NCBI GenBank assembly: GCA_002354055.1
Contig: DEKW01000006.1
Coordinates: forward strand, 1-64,000
DNA length: 64,000 nucleotides
Source of the DNA: Bacteroidales bacterium UBA2712
Lineage (GTDB): Bacteria > Bacteroidota > Bacteroidia > Bacteroidales > Paludibacteraceae
Reading direction: 5' to 3'
A program made the position numbers and the translations under genes. How positions within the stretch are numbered: the first letter of the stretch is position 1; every line of letters starts with the position of its first letter. Below the pieces are notes generated by a model that saw nothing but the letters and a program-made list of their open reading frames with translations, ran no database searches and was not told the origin of the DNA. This document shows positions 29,073-38,900 of this stretch, piece after piece.

Positions 29073-31091
29073 ATGTTCCAGTTAGAATCTCCATATAAAC
29101 CGACGGGCGATCAGCCGCAAGCGATTGAGGCCTTAGTCGAAGGAATCAAAGCCGGCGCTCCTGCGCAGGTGCTTTTGGGTGTGACCGGTTCGGGAAAGAC
29201 CTTTACGGTCGCGAATGTTATTAAGGAACTGAACCGGCCGACGCTTATCATGAGCCATAACAAGACCCTCGCGGCGCAGTTGTACTCGGAGATGAAGGCG
29301 TTCTTTCCACATAATGCGGTGGAGTATTTCGTGAGTTACTATGACTACTACCAGCCCGAGGCGTATATCCCTTCGACCGACCTCTATATCGAGAAGGACC
29401 TCTCGATCAACGAGGAGATCGACCGACTGCGGCTCTCTGCCGTAGCGGCATTGCTGAGCGGACGAAAAGATGTCATCATCGTCTCTTCGGTCAGTTGTAT
29501 CTATGGTTTGGGCAGTCCGCAGGATTTCACGGCGAACGTGGTGTCGCTACGTCGCGGGGAGAAGATCCAGATGGACACCTTATTAAAATCGCTCGTGGGC
29601 GCGCAATACACGCGTAACGATATAGAACTCGCGCGCGGGCGGTTCCGCGTCAAGGGAGATACCATCGATATTGCCCTTGCGTACGCGGATTACCTCGTGC
29701 GGGTGGAGTTTTTCGGCAATGAGATAGATGCCATTCTTACGGTCGATCCGATTTCCGGACAGGTGTTGGAGGAGTTTGATTCCTATAATCTCTCGCCGGC
29801 AACAATCTTCTTGACTTCCGCAGATCGTATAGCTGCAGCGAAAGAACAGATCAAAGCGGACTTGGCGAAACAGATCGAGTATTTCATCTCCATCGGCGAA
29901 GAGTTATACGCAAAGCGTATAGAAGAGCGCGTGAAGTACGATCTGGAGATGCTGGACGAACTCGGTTATTGTTCCGGAGTGGAGAACTACAGCCGTTATT
30001 TTGACGGCCGTGAAGAAGGCACACCGCCGTACTGTCTGCTCGATTATTTTCCGAAAGATATGCTGCTCGTCATCGACGAGAGCCACGTGACCGTGCCGCA
30101 AATCCGGGGCATGTACGGAGGTGATAAAGCGCGTAAGGAAAACCTCGTCAACTACGGATTTAGGCTTCCTGCGGCGCGCGACAACCGGCCGCTGAAATTC
30201 GATGAGTTCGAGGCGAAAGTGGGGCAGACCATTTTTGTTTCTGCGACGCCGGATGAGTACGAACTGAATAAGAGCGAAGGCATCGTCATCGACCAGTTGA
30301 TCCGACCGACAGGTCTGCTGGATCCGGAGATTGAAGTGAGACCGACGGAGAACCAGGTGGACGACCTGATGGACGAGATCCGGTTCCGTATTCATCGCAA
30401 CGAACGTATCCTCGTCACGACGCTGACCAAAAGGATGGCGGAGGAGTTGGATGAGTATCTCCGTCGCTATGGAGTCAAGTCCGCCTATATCCATTCGGAT
30501 ATAGATACTATCGAGCGCGTGAAGATTATGGAGGATTTGCGCAAAGGCGAGTACGATGTTCTGGTGGGTGTGAACCTGCTGCGTGAGGGACTCGATCTGC
30601 CGGAGGTGTCGCTCGTGGCGATTCTCGATGCGGATAAGTCCGGATTCCTGCGTGACCAGCGAAGTCTGACACAGACGGTAGGTCGTGCTGCGCGGCATGT
30701 GAACGGCAAGGCGATTCTCTACGGCGATAAGATCACGCCGGCGATGCAGGCAACCATTGATGAGACCAACCGCCGCCGAACCATCCAGATGCGGTATAAC
30801 GCCGAGCATGGCATCACGCCGACGGCGATAAAGAAAGAGATCAACACCTCCGCGCTCGCGTCGCTCTACAAGGACCCGGAGGCGGAGAAACGGAAGGTAG
30901 AAGAAGCGATTCGCGAGAGCTGGAAAACCGCCGAGTGGCAGAAGATGAATGTGCAGACTCTGCAGAAAGCGATAGATAACAAACGCAAACAGATGCTCGC
31001 AGCGGCGAAAGCTACTGATTTTGAGATGGCTGCACGGCTTCGGGACGAGATGTTGGAGATGCAGAACAAGCTCCAGACGCTGCAAGATTAA
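29073..31091 (+). CDS. uvrB: Excinuclease ABC subunit B
   Basis: 672 residues from ATG 29073 (MFQLESPYKPTGDQP); the frame opens 24 codons earlier but that would run through the rplS terminator. Nucleotide-excision-repair helicase-like subunit that verifies damage. Walker A LLGVTGSGKT, beta-hairpin YYDYYQPEAYIP, DEAD-like IDESH, helicase motif VGRAARHVNG, and C-terminal UVR motif (DFEMAARLRDEM). No promoter is visible in the 110 bp upstream, so it may rely on read-through from rplS. Confidence 0.97.
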   Translation: MFQLESPYKPTGDQPQAIEALVEGIKAGAPAQVLLGVTGSGKTFTVANVIKELNRPTLIMSHNKTLAAQLYSEMKAFFPHNAVEYFVSYYDYYQPEAYIPSTDLYIEKDLSINEEIDRLRLSAVAALLSGRKDVIIVSSVSCIYGLGSPQDFTANVVSLRRGEKIQMDTLLKSLVGAQYTRNDIELARGRFRVKGDTIDIALAYADYLVRVEFFGNEIDAILTVDPISGQVLEEFDSYNLSPATIFLTSADRIAAAKEQIKADLAKQIEYFISIGEELYAKRIEERVKYDLEMLDELGYCSGVENYSRYFDGREEGTPPYCLLDYFPKDMLLVIDESHVTVPQIRGMYGGDKARKENLVNYGFRLPAARDNRPLKFDEFEAKVGQTIFVSATPDEYELNKSEGIVIDQLIRPTGLLDPEIEVRPTENQVDDLMDEIRFRIHRNERILVTTLTKRMAEELDEYLRRYGVKSAYIHSDIDTIERVKIMEDLRKGEYDVLVGVNLLREGLDLPEVSLVAILDADKSGFLRDQRSLTQTVGRAARHVNGKAILYGDKITPAMQATIDETNRRRTIQMRYNAEHGITPTAIKKEINTSALASLYKDPEAEKRKVEEAIRESWKTAEWQKMNVQTLQKAIDNKRKQMLAAAKATDFEMAARLRDEMLEMQNKLQTLQD

Positions 31092-31173
31092 CACAGTTAA
31101 AAGTACCAAAAATCGCTAATTTGTTAAATAAATTAGACAAATCGTAAATTTTTCAAAAAAAAGCTCTCTAACT

Positions 31174-31205
31174 ATTGCGCAATTCAAAAAAAAGTTGTAA
31201 CTTTG
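31174..31205 (+). promoter_or_regulatory. Promoter of a non-coding RNA candidate
   Basis: ATTG (31174-31177), 20-bp gap, TAACTTTG (31198-31205). No open frame of meaningful length follows for 400 bp on this strand. Confidence 0.75.
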
Positions 31206-31211
31206 CAACGC

Positions 31212-31372
31212 TTTTTTGAAAACAGAAGTACCAACGGTTAAGACACTACTTTTGCGCATGACGAAAGCTACTACATATCACTTATTTATATCCCGCAATG
31301 CTGAGTACAGCAGTGCAGAATGGGTGGCTGCGTAAAGAAGAGGTAATACCAAAATGGGTTTTGCCTTTTTTC
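31212..31372 (+). ncRNA. Candidate structured small RNA, 6S-like in outline
   Basis: About 160 nt between a good promoter and a T-run. Pairing: TTTGCGCA (31251-31258) with TGCGTAAA (31329-31336), continuing after an 8-nt bulge as GCTAC (31267-31271) with GTGGC (31324-31328); then a large AT-rich open region and an apical hairpin GCAATGCTG-AGTA-CAGCAGTGC (31295-31316). A long rod with a large internal bubble recalls 6S RNA, the RNA polymerase regulator, but I see no diagnostic sequence. Signatures of tmRNA, RNase P RNA and SRP RNA are absent. Confidence 0.5.
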
Positions 31373-31377
31373 TTTTT
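31342..31377 (+). terminator. Terminator of the small RNA candidate
   Basis: CAAAA-TGGG-TTTTG (31350-31363) extended by GG/CC across a 6-nt bulge, then TTTTTTCTTTTT (31366-31377). Weak stem, strong T-run. Confidence 0.6.
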
Positions 31378-31524
31378 ATGTATAAGCGGAAAAAATAGAC
31401 ATTTTAACGCGACCATCACGGGACCATCTCCCGAGAAGAAGCAAAATAGAACATAACCAACTCCCGAGATAAAGGAAAAAATAGTTCGGCTGTGGAACTG
31501 AAAAACATAGCAAAAAGATCTTTG

Positions 31525-31538
31525 ACATAGTGAAACAA
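31525..31538 (+). repeat. Left copy of a 14-bp inverted repeat flanking the ATPase gene
   Basis: ACATAGTGAAACAA here, its exact reverse complement at 32941-32954. The left copy lies in AGATCTTTGACATAGTG, which resembles the rRNA antitermination leader (TTCTTTGACA-type) of Bacteroidetes. Confidence 0.7.
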
Positions 31539-31543
31539 AAGAA

Positions 31544-31571
31544 ATAGAGACACACTAATGCGCGTCTCTAT
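31544..31571 (-). terminator. Terminator of the AAA_14/DUF4143 gene
   Basis: Stem ATAGAGAC (31544-31551) / GTCTCTAT (31564-31571), followed on the minus strand by TTCTTTTGTTTC. Confidence 0.7.
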
Positions 31572-31607
31572 GGAAGAATGATGTAAAACATGAGGTCGTA
31601 TTCCGTG

Positions 31608-32801
31608 CTATACTTTTAGCATCCAATCAAGGACATACGTTTGGTGAATGCCGTCATGATCAACGTCCGGTTGGTTGTCAAGCGTTAACAAGTATTTCGG
31701 ATAATGATCTTTGATTGCTCGTAAGGAAGACAACTCTCGCTCTAATGTATCCGGTTCGATGACACTTTCTGCAACTTGATAGTATTCGACAGAACCATTA
31801 CGTTGTGCGACAAAGTCCACCTCGGCGCCGTTTACGTATCCTACGAATACTTGGTACCCACGACGACGTAACTCAAGGTAAACGACATTTTCCAAGACTC
31901 GGCCTCTATCTGCCACACGTCTTCCCAATAGTGTTTGGCGCAGTCCGACGTCGGCAAGATAATATTTCTGACCTATACGCAGTAATTCATTCCCTTTAAC
32001 ATCGAAGCGTCTAACCGGATAGAACAGAAAAGCATCACAGATATATTGCAAATACGTGTCGATTGTATGTGAATTGGTTTTCATACCTGCAGAAGTGAGG
32101 GTATCCGCAATCCGTTTACTGCTATTCAGATTGCCGATGTTGTCGGCTAAGAAACGAGCAAGACGCATAAGCGTATTGATGTTATCAATCTTATTATGCA
32201 TCACCACATCGCGCATAACAATGGTGTTGAAGATGTCCTGCAAATAAACTTGCAGTTGGAACGAGTCCGATATCTGCAGCGCGTAGGGAAAAGACGATGT
32301 ATCCGTATAACGTTTGAACACATCTAACGAATAGCCCTCATGGACGGATGCAAATTCCGAGAAAGAGAGCGGGAAGATGTGAATGGTGATATAGCGTCCT
32401 GATAGCAAAGTGGCCAATTCGCCGGAAAGCATGTGAGAATTACTTCCTGTGATGTAAATGTCCACATTGGGTTGCAGGTATATACTATTTACAACGCGTT
32501 CAAAGCCATCAACGAGTTGCACTTCATCCAAGAAGATGTAATTTTGCTTATCCGCACAGAGGTGTTCTTTGAGGTAGGCATATAAAGATTTGGCATCAAG
32601 CAGATAATCATTATCCATTTCTTCGAATCGGATACTGATAATTTGCTCTTTGGATATGCCGGAAGCAAGCAACTCTTTTTGGAATTGCATTAGGAGTGTA
32701 CTTTTTCCGGAACGGCGAATGCCGGTAATCACTTTGATGATTTGCTTATCCTTCCAACTCGCGAGTTGTTGCAGATAACTTTCACGTTTGATTTCGTTCA
32801 T
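31608..32801 (-). CDS. AAA_14 / DUF4143 ATPase
   Basis: 397 residues from ATG 32801 (MNEIKRESYL), placed 28 bp after a promoter; a longer frame starts upstream of that promoter. N-terminal AAA+ domain with Walker A TGIRRSGKST and Walker B YIFLDEVQ, sensor TGSNSHML; C-terminal DUF4143 with a helical region and a nuclease-like core GAEVDFVAQ. Common, often horizontally moved gene family of unclear function (proposed in defence and DNA handling). Bounded by a terminator and by 14-bp inverted repeats, so it looks like a self-contained cassette between uvrB and the adhesin locus. Confidence 0.9.
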   Translation of the reverse strand: MNEIKRESYLQQLASWKDKQIIKVITGIRRSGKSTLLMQFQKELLASGISKEQIISIRFEEMDNDYLLDAKSLYAYLKEHLCADKQNYIFLDEVQLVDGFERVVNSIYLQPNVDIYITGSNSHMLSGELATLLSGRYITIHIFPLSFSEFASVHEGYSLDVFKRYTDTSSFPYALQISDSFQLQVYLQDIFNTIVMRDVVMHNKIDNINTLMRLARFLADNIGNLNSSKRIADTLTSAGMKTNSHTIDTYLQYICDAFLFYPVRRFDVKGNELLRIGQKYYLADVGLRQTLLGRRVADRGRVLENVVYLELRRRGYQVFVGYVNGAEVDFVAQRNGSVEYYQVAESVIEPDTLERELSSLRAIKDHYPKYLLTLDNQPDVDHDGIHQTYVLDWMLKV

Positions 32802-32828
32802 ATAGTCATGTGATTTTAAAATCGGCGG

Positions 32829-32860
32829 CAAAGATACAAAATTATTTTGAATTGATGAAA
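32829..32860 (-). promoter_or_regulatory. Probable promoter of the ATPase gene
   Basis: TATCTTTG on the minus strand (32836-32829) is good; the -33 box is only TTTC (32860-32857) at the right distance. Confidence 0.6.
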
Positions 32861-32940
32861 TATATTTCAAACTTTTTGTAAAAAACATGATTTTTTGAAG
32901 CAGATTTCAAAGTTTTTTACAGAATTGATGCATAAATTAA

Positions 32941-32954
32941 TTGTTTCACTATGT
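32941..32954 (-). repeat. Right copy of the 14-bp inverted repeat flanking the ATPase gene
   Basis: TTGTTTCACTATGT, exact reverse complement of 31525-31538. Outward of both copies ATCTTT also recurs. Confidence 0.7.
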
Positions 32955-33580
32955 ATATGAAAGATAAAAACTGAAAATGAAAAGGACTAAGTGAGAAGAG
33001 TCATATATAAAAACAATAATAGTTGTGCCCGACAGGGATGAGGGTGCAAAAAGACACAAGGTAGATAAAAAAGATACAAGCTTGTATAAAAAAATAGACA
33101 AGGAAGCATAAAATAGACAAGCAAAATTTATACAAGCCACCCCAAAAGGAACAAGTAAAGCAAAAAAGGAACAAGCTGGATAAAAGAACATTAATAATGT
33201 CGCTATGTCGCTATTGAAAAGAAGAAAAAAGATGGAACTTTGAAACTTTGATGAGACTTTGTAAGAGCTTGTAAATGAGAGAGATATGTGCGAAAGTCTC
33301 AAAGTTTCAACAGTCTCACGCACAAAAAAAGAAAAGCGACAAAGCGACAAAGCGACACGACATATTTCGCAAAAAGTGCAGAAAGTGCAAAAAGTGCAAA
33401 GCCAATATTTGCGTTGAATGGGGTAGGTGACGGTAGTCTGTGGGTAGCTGAATATCTAACGAATAACGAACGAATATCTAACTAATAACTAACGATTGGA
33501 AGGTAAGAATCTCGAAGTTGAGTTGGAAACAGACACAAGCTTAGTCCGAAAAGGAACAGGCTGAAAAAAGGAACAGGCTT
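32955..33580. repeat. AT-rich gap of dispersed short words
   Basis: No gene is supported here. The stretch is a patchwork of repeated words: AAAAAGGAACAAG (33140s and 33160s), GTCGCTAT twice (33189-33204), AAAGCGAC three times (33333-33356), AAAGTGCA/AAAAGTGCAA three times (33374-33400), AACGAATA/TAACTAA words (33450-33493), and GGAACAGGCT twice (33553, 33570). A long hairpin pairs GAAACTTTGATGAGACTTT (33242-33260) with AAAGTCTCAAAGTTTC (33293-33308), and the GTCGCT words lie outside it in inverted order. Confidence 0.7.
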
Positions 33581-33584
33581 GAAT

Positions 33585-33914
33585 ATGAATACAAAAGTTA
33601 AAATAGAGGAGAGAGTGCAGAAATTGGTGGTGGTAATTGGGAGAGAGGCACATTCGAGACGTGAATTGATGGCTGTGTTGGGCTTACGACAAGAGTCTCG
33701 CAGGAACTTTTATGACAATTATATGAAGCCGGCGACAGCAAGAGGTTTGGTGACGATGCAATGTCCCGAACATCCAAGTATTCCGGAACAGGCTTACAGA
33801 TTAACAGCGAAAGGTTTGGAGTATTTGGAAGAACTTTCAAAAAAGGAACAGGCTGTCAAAAAAGGAACAGGCTATGAGAGATTGGGTTATCTCTTGGTCA
33901 CAAAAATTGAATAA
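33585..33914 (+). CDS. Orphan winged-helix domain like the Fic-family C-terminus
   Basis: 109 residues from ATG 33585. SRRELMAVLGL...RRNFYDNYMKPATARGLVTM...PEQAYRLTAKGLEYL matches the winged-helix module usually found at the C-terminus of Fic proteins and of AlbA/RecG-like ATP-binding proteins. No Fic (HPFxxGNGR) or ATPase part is present, so this is either a free-standing DNA-binding regulator or the remnant of a larger gene. The last 25 residues (KKEQAVKKGTGYE) are encoded by the same GGAACAGGCT word that surrounds the gene. Confidence 0.7.
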   Translation: MNTKVKIEERVQKLVVVIGREAHSRRELMAVLGLRQESRRNFYDNYMKPATARGLVTMQCPEHPSIPEQAYRLTAKGLEYLEELSKKEQAVKKGTGYERLGYLLVTKIE

Positions 33915-33956
33915 TGAACAACAACAAAGATAAGTGAAATAAAAAACAACAAAGAT

Positions 33957-35945
33957 ATGAAGACAAAAATCATGAATTTGTTTAGAACGATTGGGAAGAA
34001 TTACAAAATGGGAAAGAGTCTCAAGAGTCTCAAGAGTCTCATGCAAATTTTTGCCACTTTTGCCACTTTTGCCAGTGCAATTTTTGTAGGCAAAGAGTCA
34101 TGCAAGAGTACGGTGAGGTATGCTCTATGGTCTAGGATTAGTCTTATAAAACCCTTACAAAACCCTTACTTAACCCTTACTCGCTTCCGACTTAGTCTCG
34201 GTTCGAATCTCTCTCGTTCTCGGTCGGCTTGTGCTCCCCGCACGCCTTCCCTGTTCAAAGACAAAAGTCAATTGTCTTTTCCATCTCTCGCCAGTCTGAT
34301 TTGCCTATGTATGCTGACTGTCGGAGTTGGGAATGCGTGGGCAGATTACACCATTATTTTCAAAGATGGGTCTGGAACCGACCCAATTAATGCGTCTACA
34401 TTAAGTAATTTTATTAATTCTGGCACATCGTATGTCACAAGTGCATCAAGTTCGTATATGTATCCAAGTGCCACAACTGGATATGGAATACGTTTAGCTT
34501 CTGGTAGTTATGCTGGCAACTTAACATTAAATCTATCAGCGACAGGACAAATAAAGGCCTCAAAAATAACTTTCAACGCAGCCTATTATAGTTCTGATGA
34601 ATCTACAATGCCTTATACAATCACTTATACCGATAATACTACCACAACGGGCACAATCTCAACTTTATCTACATCATTAGCAGATAAGGAGGTCTCTTTA
34701 ACTTCTACAAAAACGATTAAAACTATATACATTGGTACCACGGCTAAGAAGAAACGAGTTTATGTACATTCCATTAAAGTTACTGCAGCCGCTGCCACTT
34801 CTGTTACTGCAAGTCCGAGCAGTATTGCGTTCCCAGACAATACTGTTGAGGTCGGAACAGATGAAGCAACGAGTACTATAACGCTTTCTAATGGATACGC
34901 ATCATACGGGAATTATTTATATGGTTGGTTCGAGGACTTGAGTGATGAAGATCATTGTGAGTTCTTTGTCAATGATGGCAGTACATATAGTTACAGCACA
35001 TCTGGTAGTGCAACACCTACTTTAACTTTCTCCTATTTGGCAGATGCGGCAGGAACTTTTACTGGAAAGTTTATCATACAAGGCTATAATTCCAGTTATA
35101 CTGCTGTAAACTGTACAATTCCATTAAGTGTAACGTTAACGTCCAGCTGTACCAATAGTGTCAGTATTGAAACGGGCACTCCGACAAACTGCACGCTTAG
35201 CGCGAGTGCAGCGAGTGTGTCAACATGTAGTGGGACAAGGCAAGTGACAATAAGCGTTACACCGAACTCTTGTTATGCTGCACCGGAGGATGCAAGTATA
35301 ATAAGTAAAAGCGGTACTACTGCAACATTGGTTAGTGGTCCGACGCTGAATGCCGGTCATTATGATTATGTATATAGTTTTGCTGAGAATGCGACAGGGA
35401 CAGCGACATTCAATGCCAGCCTTTCGACAAAAACGACATATACCGTTCAGTATAATGCAGGAGCGACCACTTGTACGGGAGGTAACGCTATTACAGGATC
35501 ACATGACAATGACACAAAGACTTGTGGCACTAACTTGACTTTGCCGGGTGAGACATTCCATACAACCGGTTATACGCAGACTGGTTGGACAAAGACACCT
35601 TGTGGAAGTCAGACAAACAGTTTAGGAGGTAGTTATAGCTCTAACGCTGCGCAGACATTCTATCCGGTATGGACCCCAAACAACTATACGGTGACATGGA
35701 AAGTGAACAATGAAAACTATTCGGCAGGAGGTTCGTCGAGTGTTACTCACGGAAATCATATTACGACATTACCTTCGGCGCCGAATCCTCCGACATACGG
35801 ATGTGGAGATGTGTTTGTAGGGTGGACAGATGTGCAGAATTATGTGCATGGCACATCACCATTGTACACCACAGCTGCTGAATTCCCGAATGCGACGGGT
35901 GATCAAGTGTTTTATGCCGTATATGCGGATTATACAACGGATTAA
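33957..35945 (+). pseudogene. Damaged, truncated paralogue of the giant surface protein
   Basis: 662-codon open frame. A plausible signal peptide core (SLICLCMLTVGVGNAWA) lies at about residue 112, preceded by ~110 residues of unlikely sequence made of 9-bp and 11-bp DNA words (KSLKSLKSL, FATFATFAS). After it come Ig-like and InlB-type modules closely related to the next gene (RQVTISVTP, SGPTLNAGHYDYVYSFA). The frame stops at YADYTTD, right after such a module, without linker or sorting tail, and a seven-base tract follows. Both ends look altered; it may be silent, a donor for recombination with its neighbour, or expressed from an internal start. Confidence 0.6.
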
Positions 35946-35954
35946 AGATATTCA

Positions 35955-35987
35955 ATAATGTTTAAAGTTTAATGTTTAAAGAATTAG
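35955..35987. repeat. Heptad tract between the truncated and the giant gene
   Basis: Units GTTTAAA, GTTTAAT, GTTTAAA flanked by related words, located where the truncated paralogue loses its C-terminal part and just before the ATG of the giant gene. Confidence 0.8.
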
Positions 35988-35992
35988 AGATT

Positions 35993-38900
35993 ATGAAAAC
36001 GAATATCTTGACAAATATACGAGTTTGGGCAATCATGATGGTTTGCCTGACAGTGCTGGGCGTTGGAAATGCGTGGGGTGCTGTTGTTAGTGGGACAACA
36101 TACAACACCAACAGTGGTAATACACCTACTGGTTGGACGATAAGTGGAGGAACCGGAACAGGAGGCACTTACATCGGTTTGACATACGATGACAAGTATA
36201 TTCAGACGGATGAGTTTTGTGTCAGTTCTTTCAGTAGCATAACTTTAAGTGCAAGAAAGTATGGTGGTCCGTCAGATGCAGAAGCATTGATAACTGTATC
36301 GTGGTGGGTCGGAGGTGTAGAAACCGTATTAGGAACAGTGGCTCCAACCGGTACGTCATTAAGCAATTATACAATTAGTTCTCCGGCATCTGTTTCGGCG
36401 AATTCAGAAGGGTATGTCAAAATATCATGTAAATCATCGGCCAGCGGTAAAGGCTCAGGTGTTGGGGCTGTTACCATTAGTTATACAGCGGGAACACCGA
36501 CGCCTCACACTGTGACATTTAATGCAGAAGGAGGAACATGTGGGACGAGTAGTTTAACCGGTACAAGTGTAACACTACCTGCAGCGACAGGATGTCCTTC
36601 GGAGGGTTGGGAATTTTACGGATGGGCGACGGCGCGATGTGCTTCATCTACCCCTACAGCTCCGACAATTGTTGGTAAAGCAGGTGATACGTATAAGCCA
36701 GCCGCCGACATTGAATTACATGCCGTATATGCAACAGGTGAGTACACGAAAATTACCAGTACCGGCGCAATAACAAGCGGTGGAAAATATATAATAGCTG
36801 GAGAGTATAGCGGAGATAATTATGTAATGACTAACACGACTACGACAGATGCGTATGGCACGTGGTTAGTGGGAACCGTAATAAGTGAAGATCCTACCAA
36901 TAAGTACCATGCAGCAAAAATTAATGCCGCATGGCTTTGCACTATTACTGCTACTAGTGACAAATACTATATACAAAATGCAAGCGGAGGATGGATAGAT
37001 ACTTATTACCAGAGCAGCGATTGGTATAATCACACACCTCAGGATACATATGATAAATACACCATTGATTTTAGTGCCGGGGATGGGACTTGTACTATTA
37101 ATAACTCATATGGAACGAAGTCCTATCTTACTTTGTTTACTGATGGGACATTTGGACCTAATGATGATGGATATGCATTGTATCTATACAAACAAACCAC
37201 CACTCCTGCCTATTGGAGTGATCCTCCATGTTGTTCGAACAAAGTGGCAGTGAGCTATAATTCGGCGGGGAGTACGCATGTATCGGCAATGACATTCTCG
37301 GCGGCAAGTATTGCGACTTGTGGAGGAGCGTCTACAAGACAAGTGACGGTATCTGTGACGCCGATTTCGGGATATCTCTTCAAAGCGGGAGATGAGTTGA
37401 CTTGGACCAAGAGCAGTGGAACGATTCCTGCCGCTCCGACATTGGTAAGTGGTCCAACACTCAATGCCGGTAAATATGAGTTTGTTTATGAATTTGCGCA
37501 GAACGATAATGGCGCAGGTACGTTTGCTGCAACCGCTTCGACATTGATCAATTATCGTACGGTATGTTGTACGGAGTATGATATAGCATTGAATAATAGC
37601 GGTAGTGCTACAGGCGGAACATTCAGCGCAAGCAAGGCAAGAGCCTGCGAGGGAAATGAGGTGACCTTGACGGCGACACCGGATGCATGTTATGTATTCG
37701 GCAGTTGGACGATAAAGAAACATTCCGACAATTCCGACGTAACAACAAGCGTATTAGCCGGAAATACACTTACGATGCCGGACTACGCTGTAGATGTATA
37801 TGCCACATTTACCAGCAAGACTGTTTCCGCACTCAGTCTAAGCATGACCGGCGGACATCAGAATCTGGATATAGGAGAGACGAATCAATTGTTAGTTTCA
37901 TACACTCCGGCAGATGCTATCTGCGATAATGCAATCGATACATGGTCCAGCAGCAACAGTCTGATACTTGATGTAAACAGTAGTGGTTTAGTGACTGCAG
38001 TAAGTGCCGGAAGTGCGACTATAACTGCGACTACAGAGGGAGGCGTTAGTAATACATACACTATTACTGTCAATTCACCGGCTTGCGATTCATGGTTCAT
38101 GCATCACTGGAACAACTCGACGAATGGCGATGAGTGCTTCTATCAGTATAGCGGCACAGACTGGCGTACGAACAATATCTCATTGCCGAGCAGCAGCAGT
38201 GAGGAGAAGTTCAATGTCAACAATGCAGCCGGCAACCCTGATGCCAAGAAGAAAGATGTTGAGTTTAATACATTGGGTTTTGCAGACATCCAACGTGGTG
38301 GTAATAGCTGCGGAAGTAATCCATACCCCGGACAAAATGCCTATGGAAAGATGGGCATTTATACCAATTCGGGCGACAATAACCGTTTTGTGGCTTTCTA
38401 TCCGGACAAATACATGGTGACATACGGAAAAGAGGGCCAAGCATGGAGTACATTGACATTCAGCAATACCACAGGTTATGAATATGAGAGTCCCGTATTC
38501 CAAGTACCAAGCGGATACAAGAACGACAATACCTATAAATACTATGTAGGTATTAACAATAGTAGCGATGCCATTCTGTTCGTTACTGGCAAGAGTAGTA
38601 CCGACGCTATGAACGGCGTGAGCGGTTTGAGTAGCAGCGACATGGGAGGCAAATGGGGTAAATGGCATATCTATTCAAACTCATGTGCCAACAACTGGTA
38701 TTGTGAGTTCATCCGCTACTATCAAGTTGACTTTGCTCTAAATGGCGGAGAGGGTAGTATCGCACCGCGTTATGGCAAGACAACTACTCCTTATGTCACA
38801 TTCAACACAAGCGAGATAACTCCTCCGACAAAATCCGGTTACACATTCCTCGGCTGGAGTGATGGAGTGAACACATACGCGCCTTCCGGTGCTACTGTGA

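Noticed and set aside
31212..31372. tmRNA, RNase P RNA or SRP RNA
   Set aside because: No tag-peptide frame, no P4-type conserved core and no GGAA-tetraloop SRP motif were found.
32949..33350. 133-codon hydrophobic frame on the minus strand
   Set aside because: Hydrophobicity comes from T-rich codons of an A-rich repeat patchwork; no promoter and no family pattern.
33328..33400. CRISPR-like short repeats
   Set aside because: Repeats of 8-10 bp with no spacers of constant length and no cas genes.
33288..33485. 65-codon frame before the winged-helix gene
   Set aside because: Made of the repeated words AAAGCGAC and AAAGTGCA; no conserved pattern.
34190..34215. tRNA-like GGTTCGAATC
   Set aside because: No acceptor, D or anticodon stem around it; it lies in the word-repeat part of the truncated paralogue.
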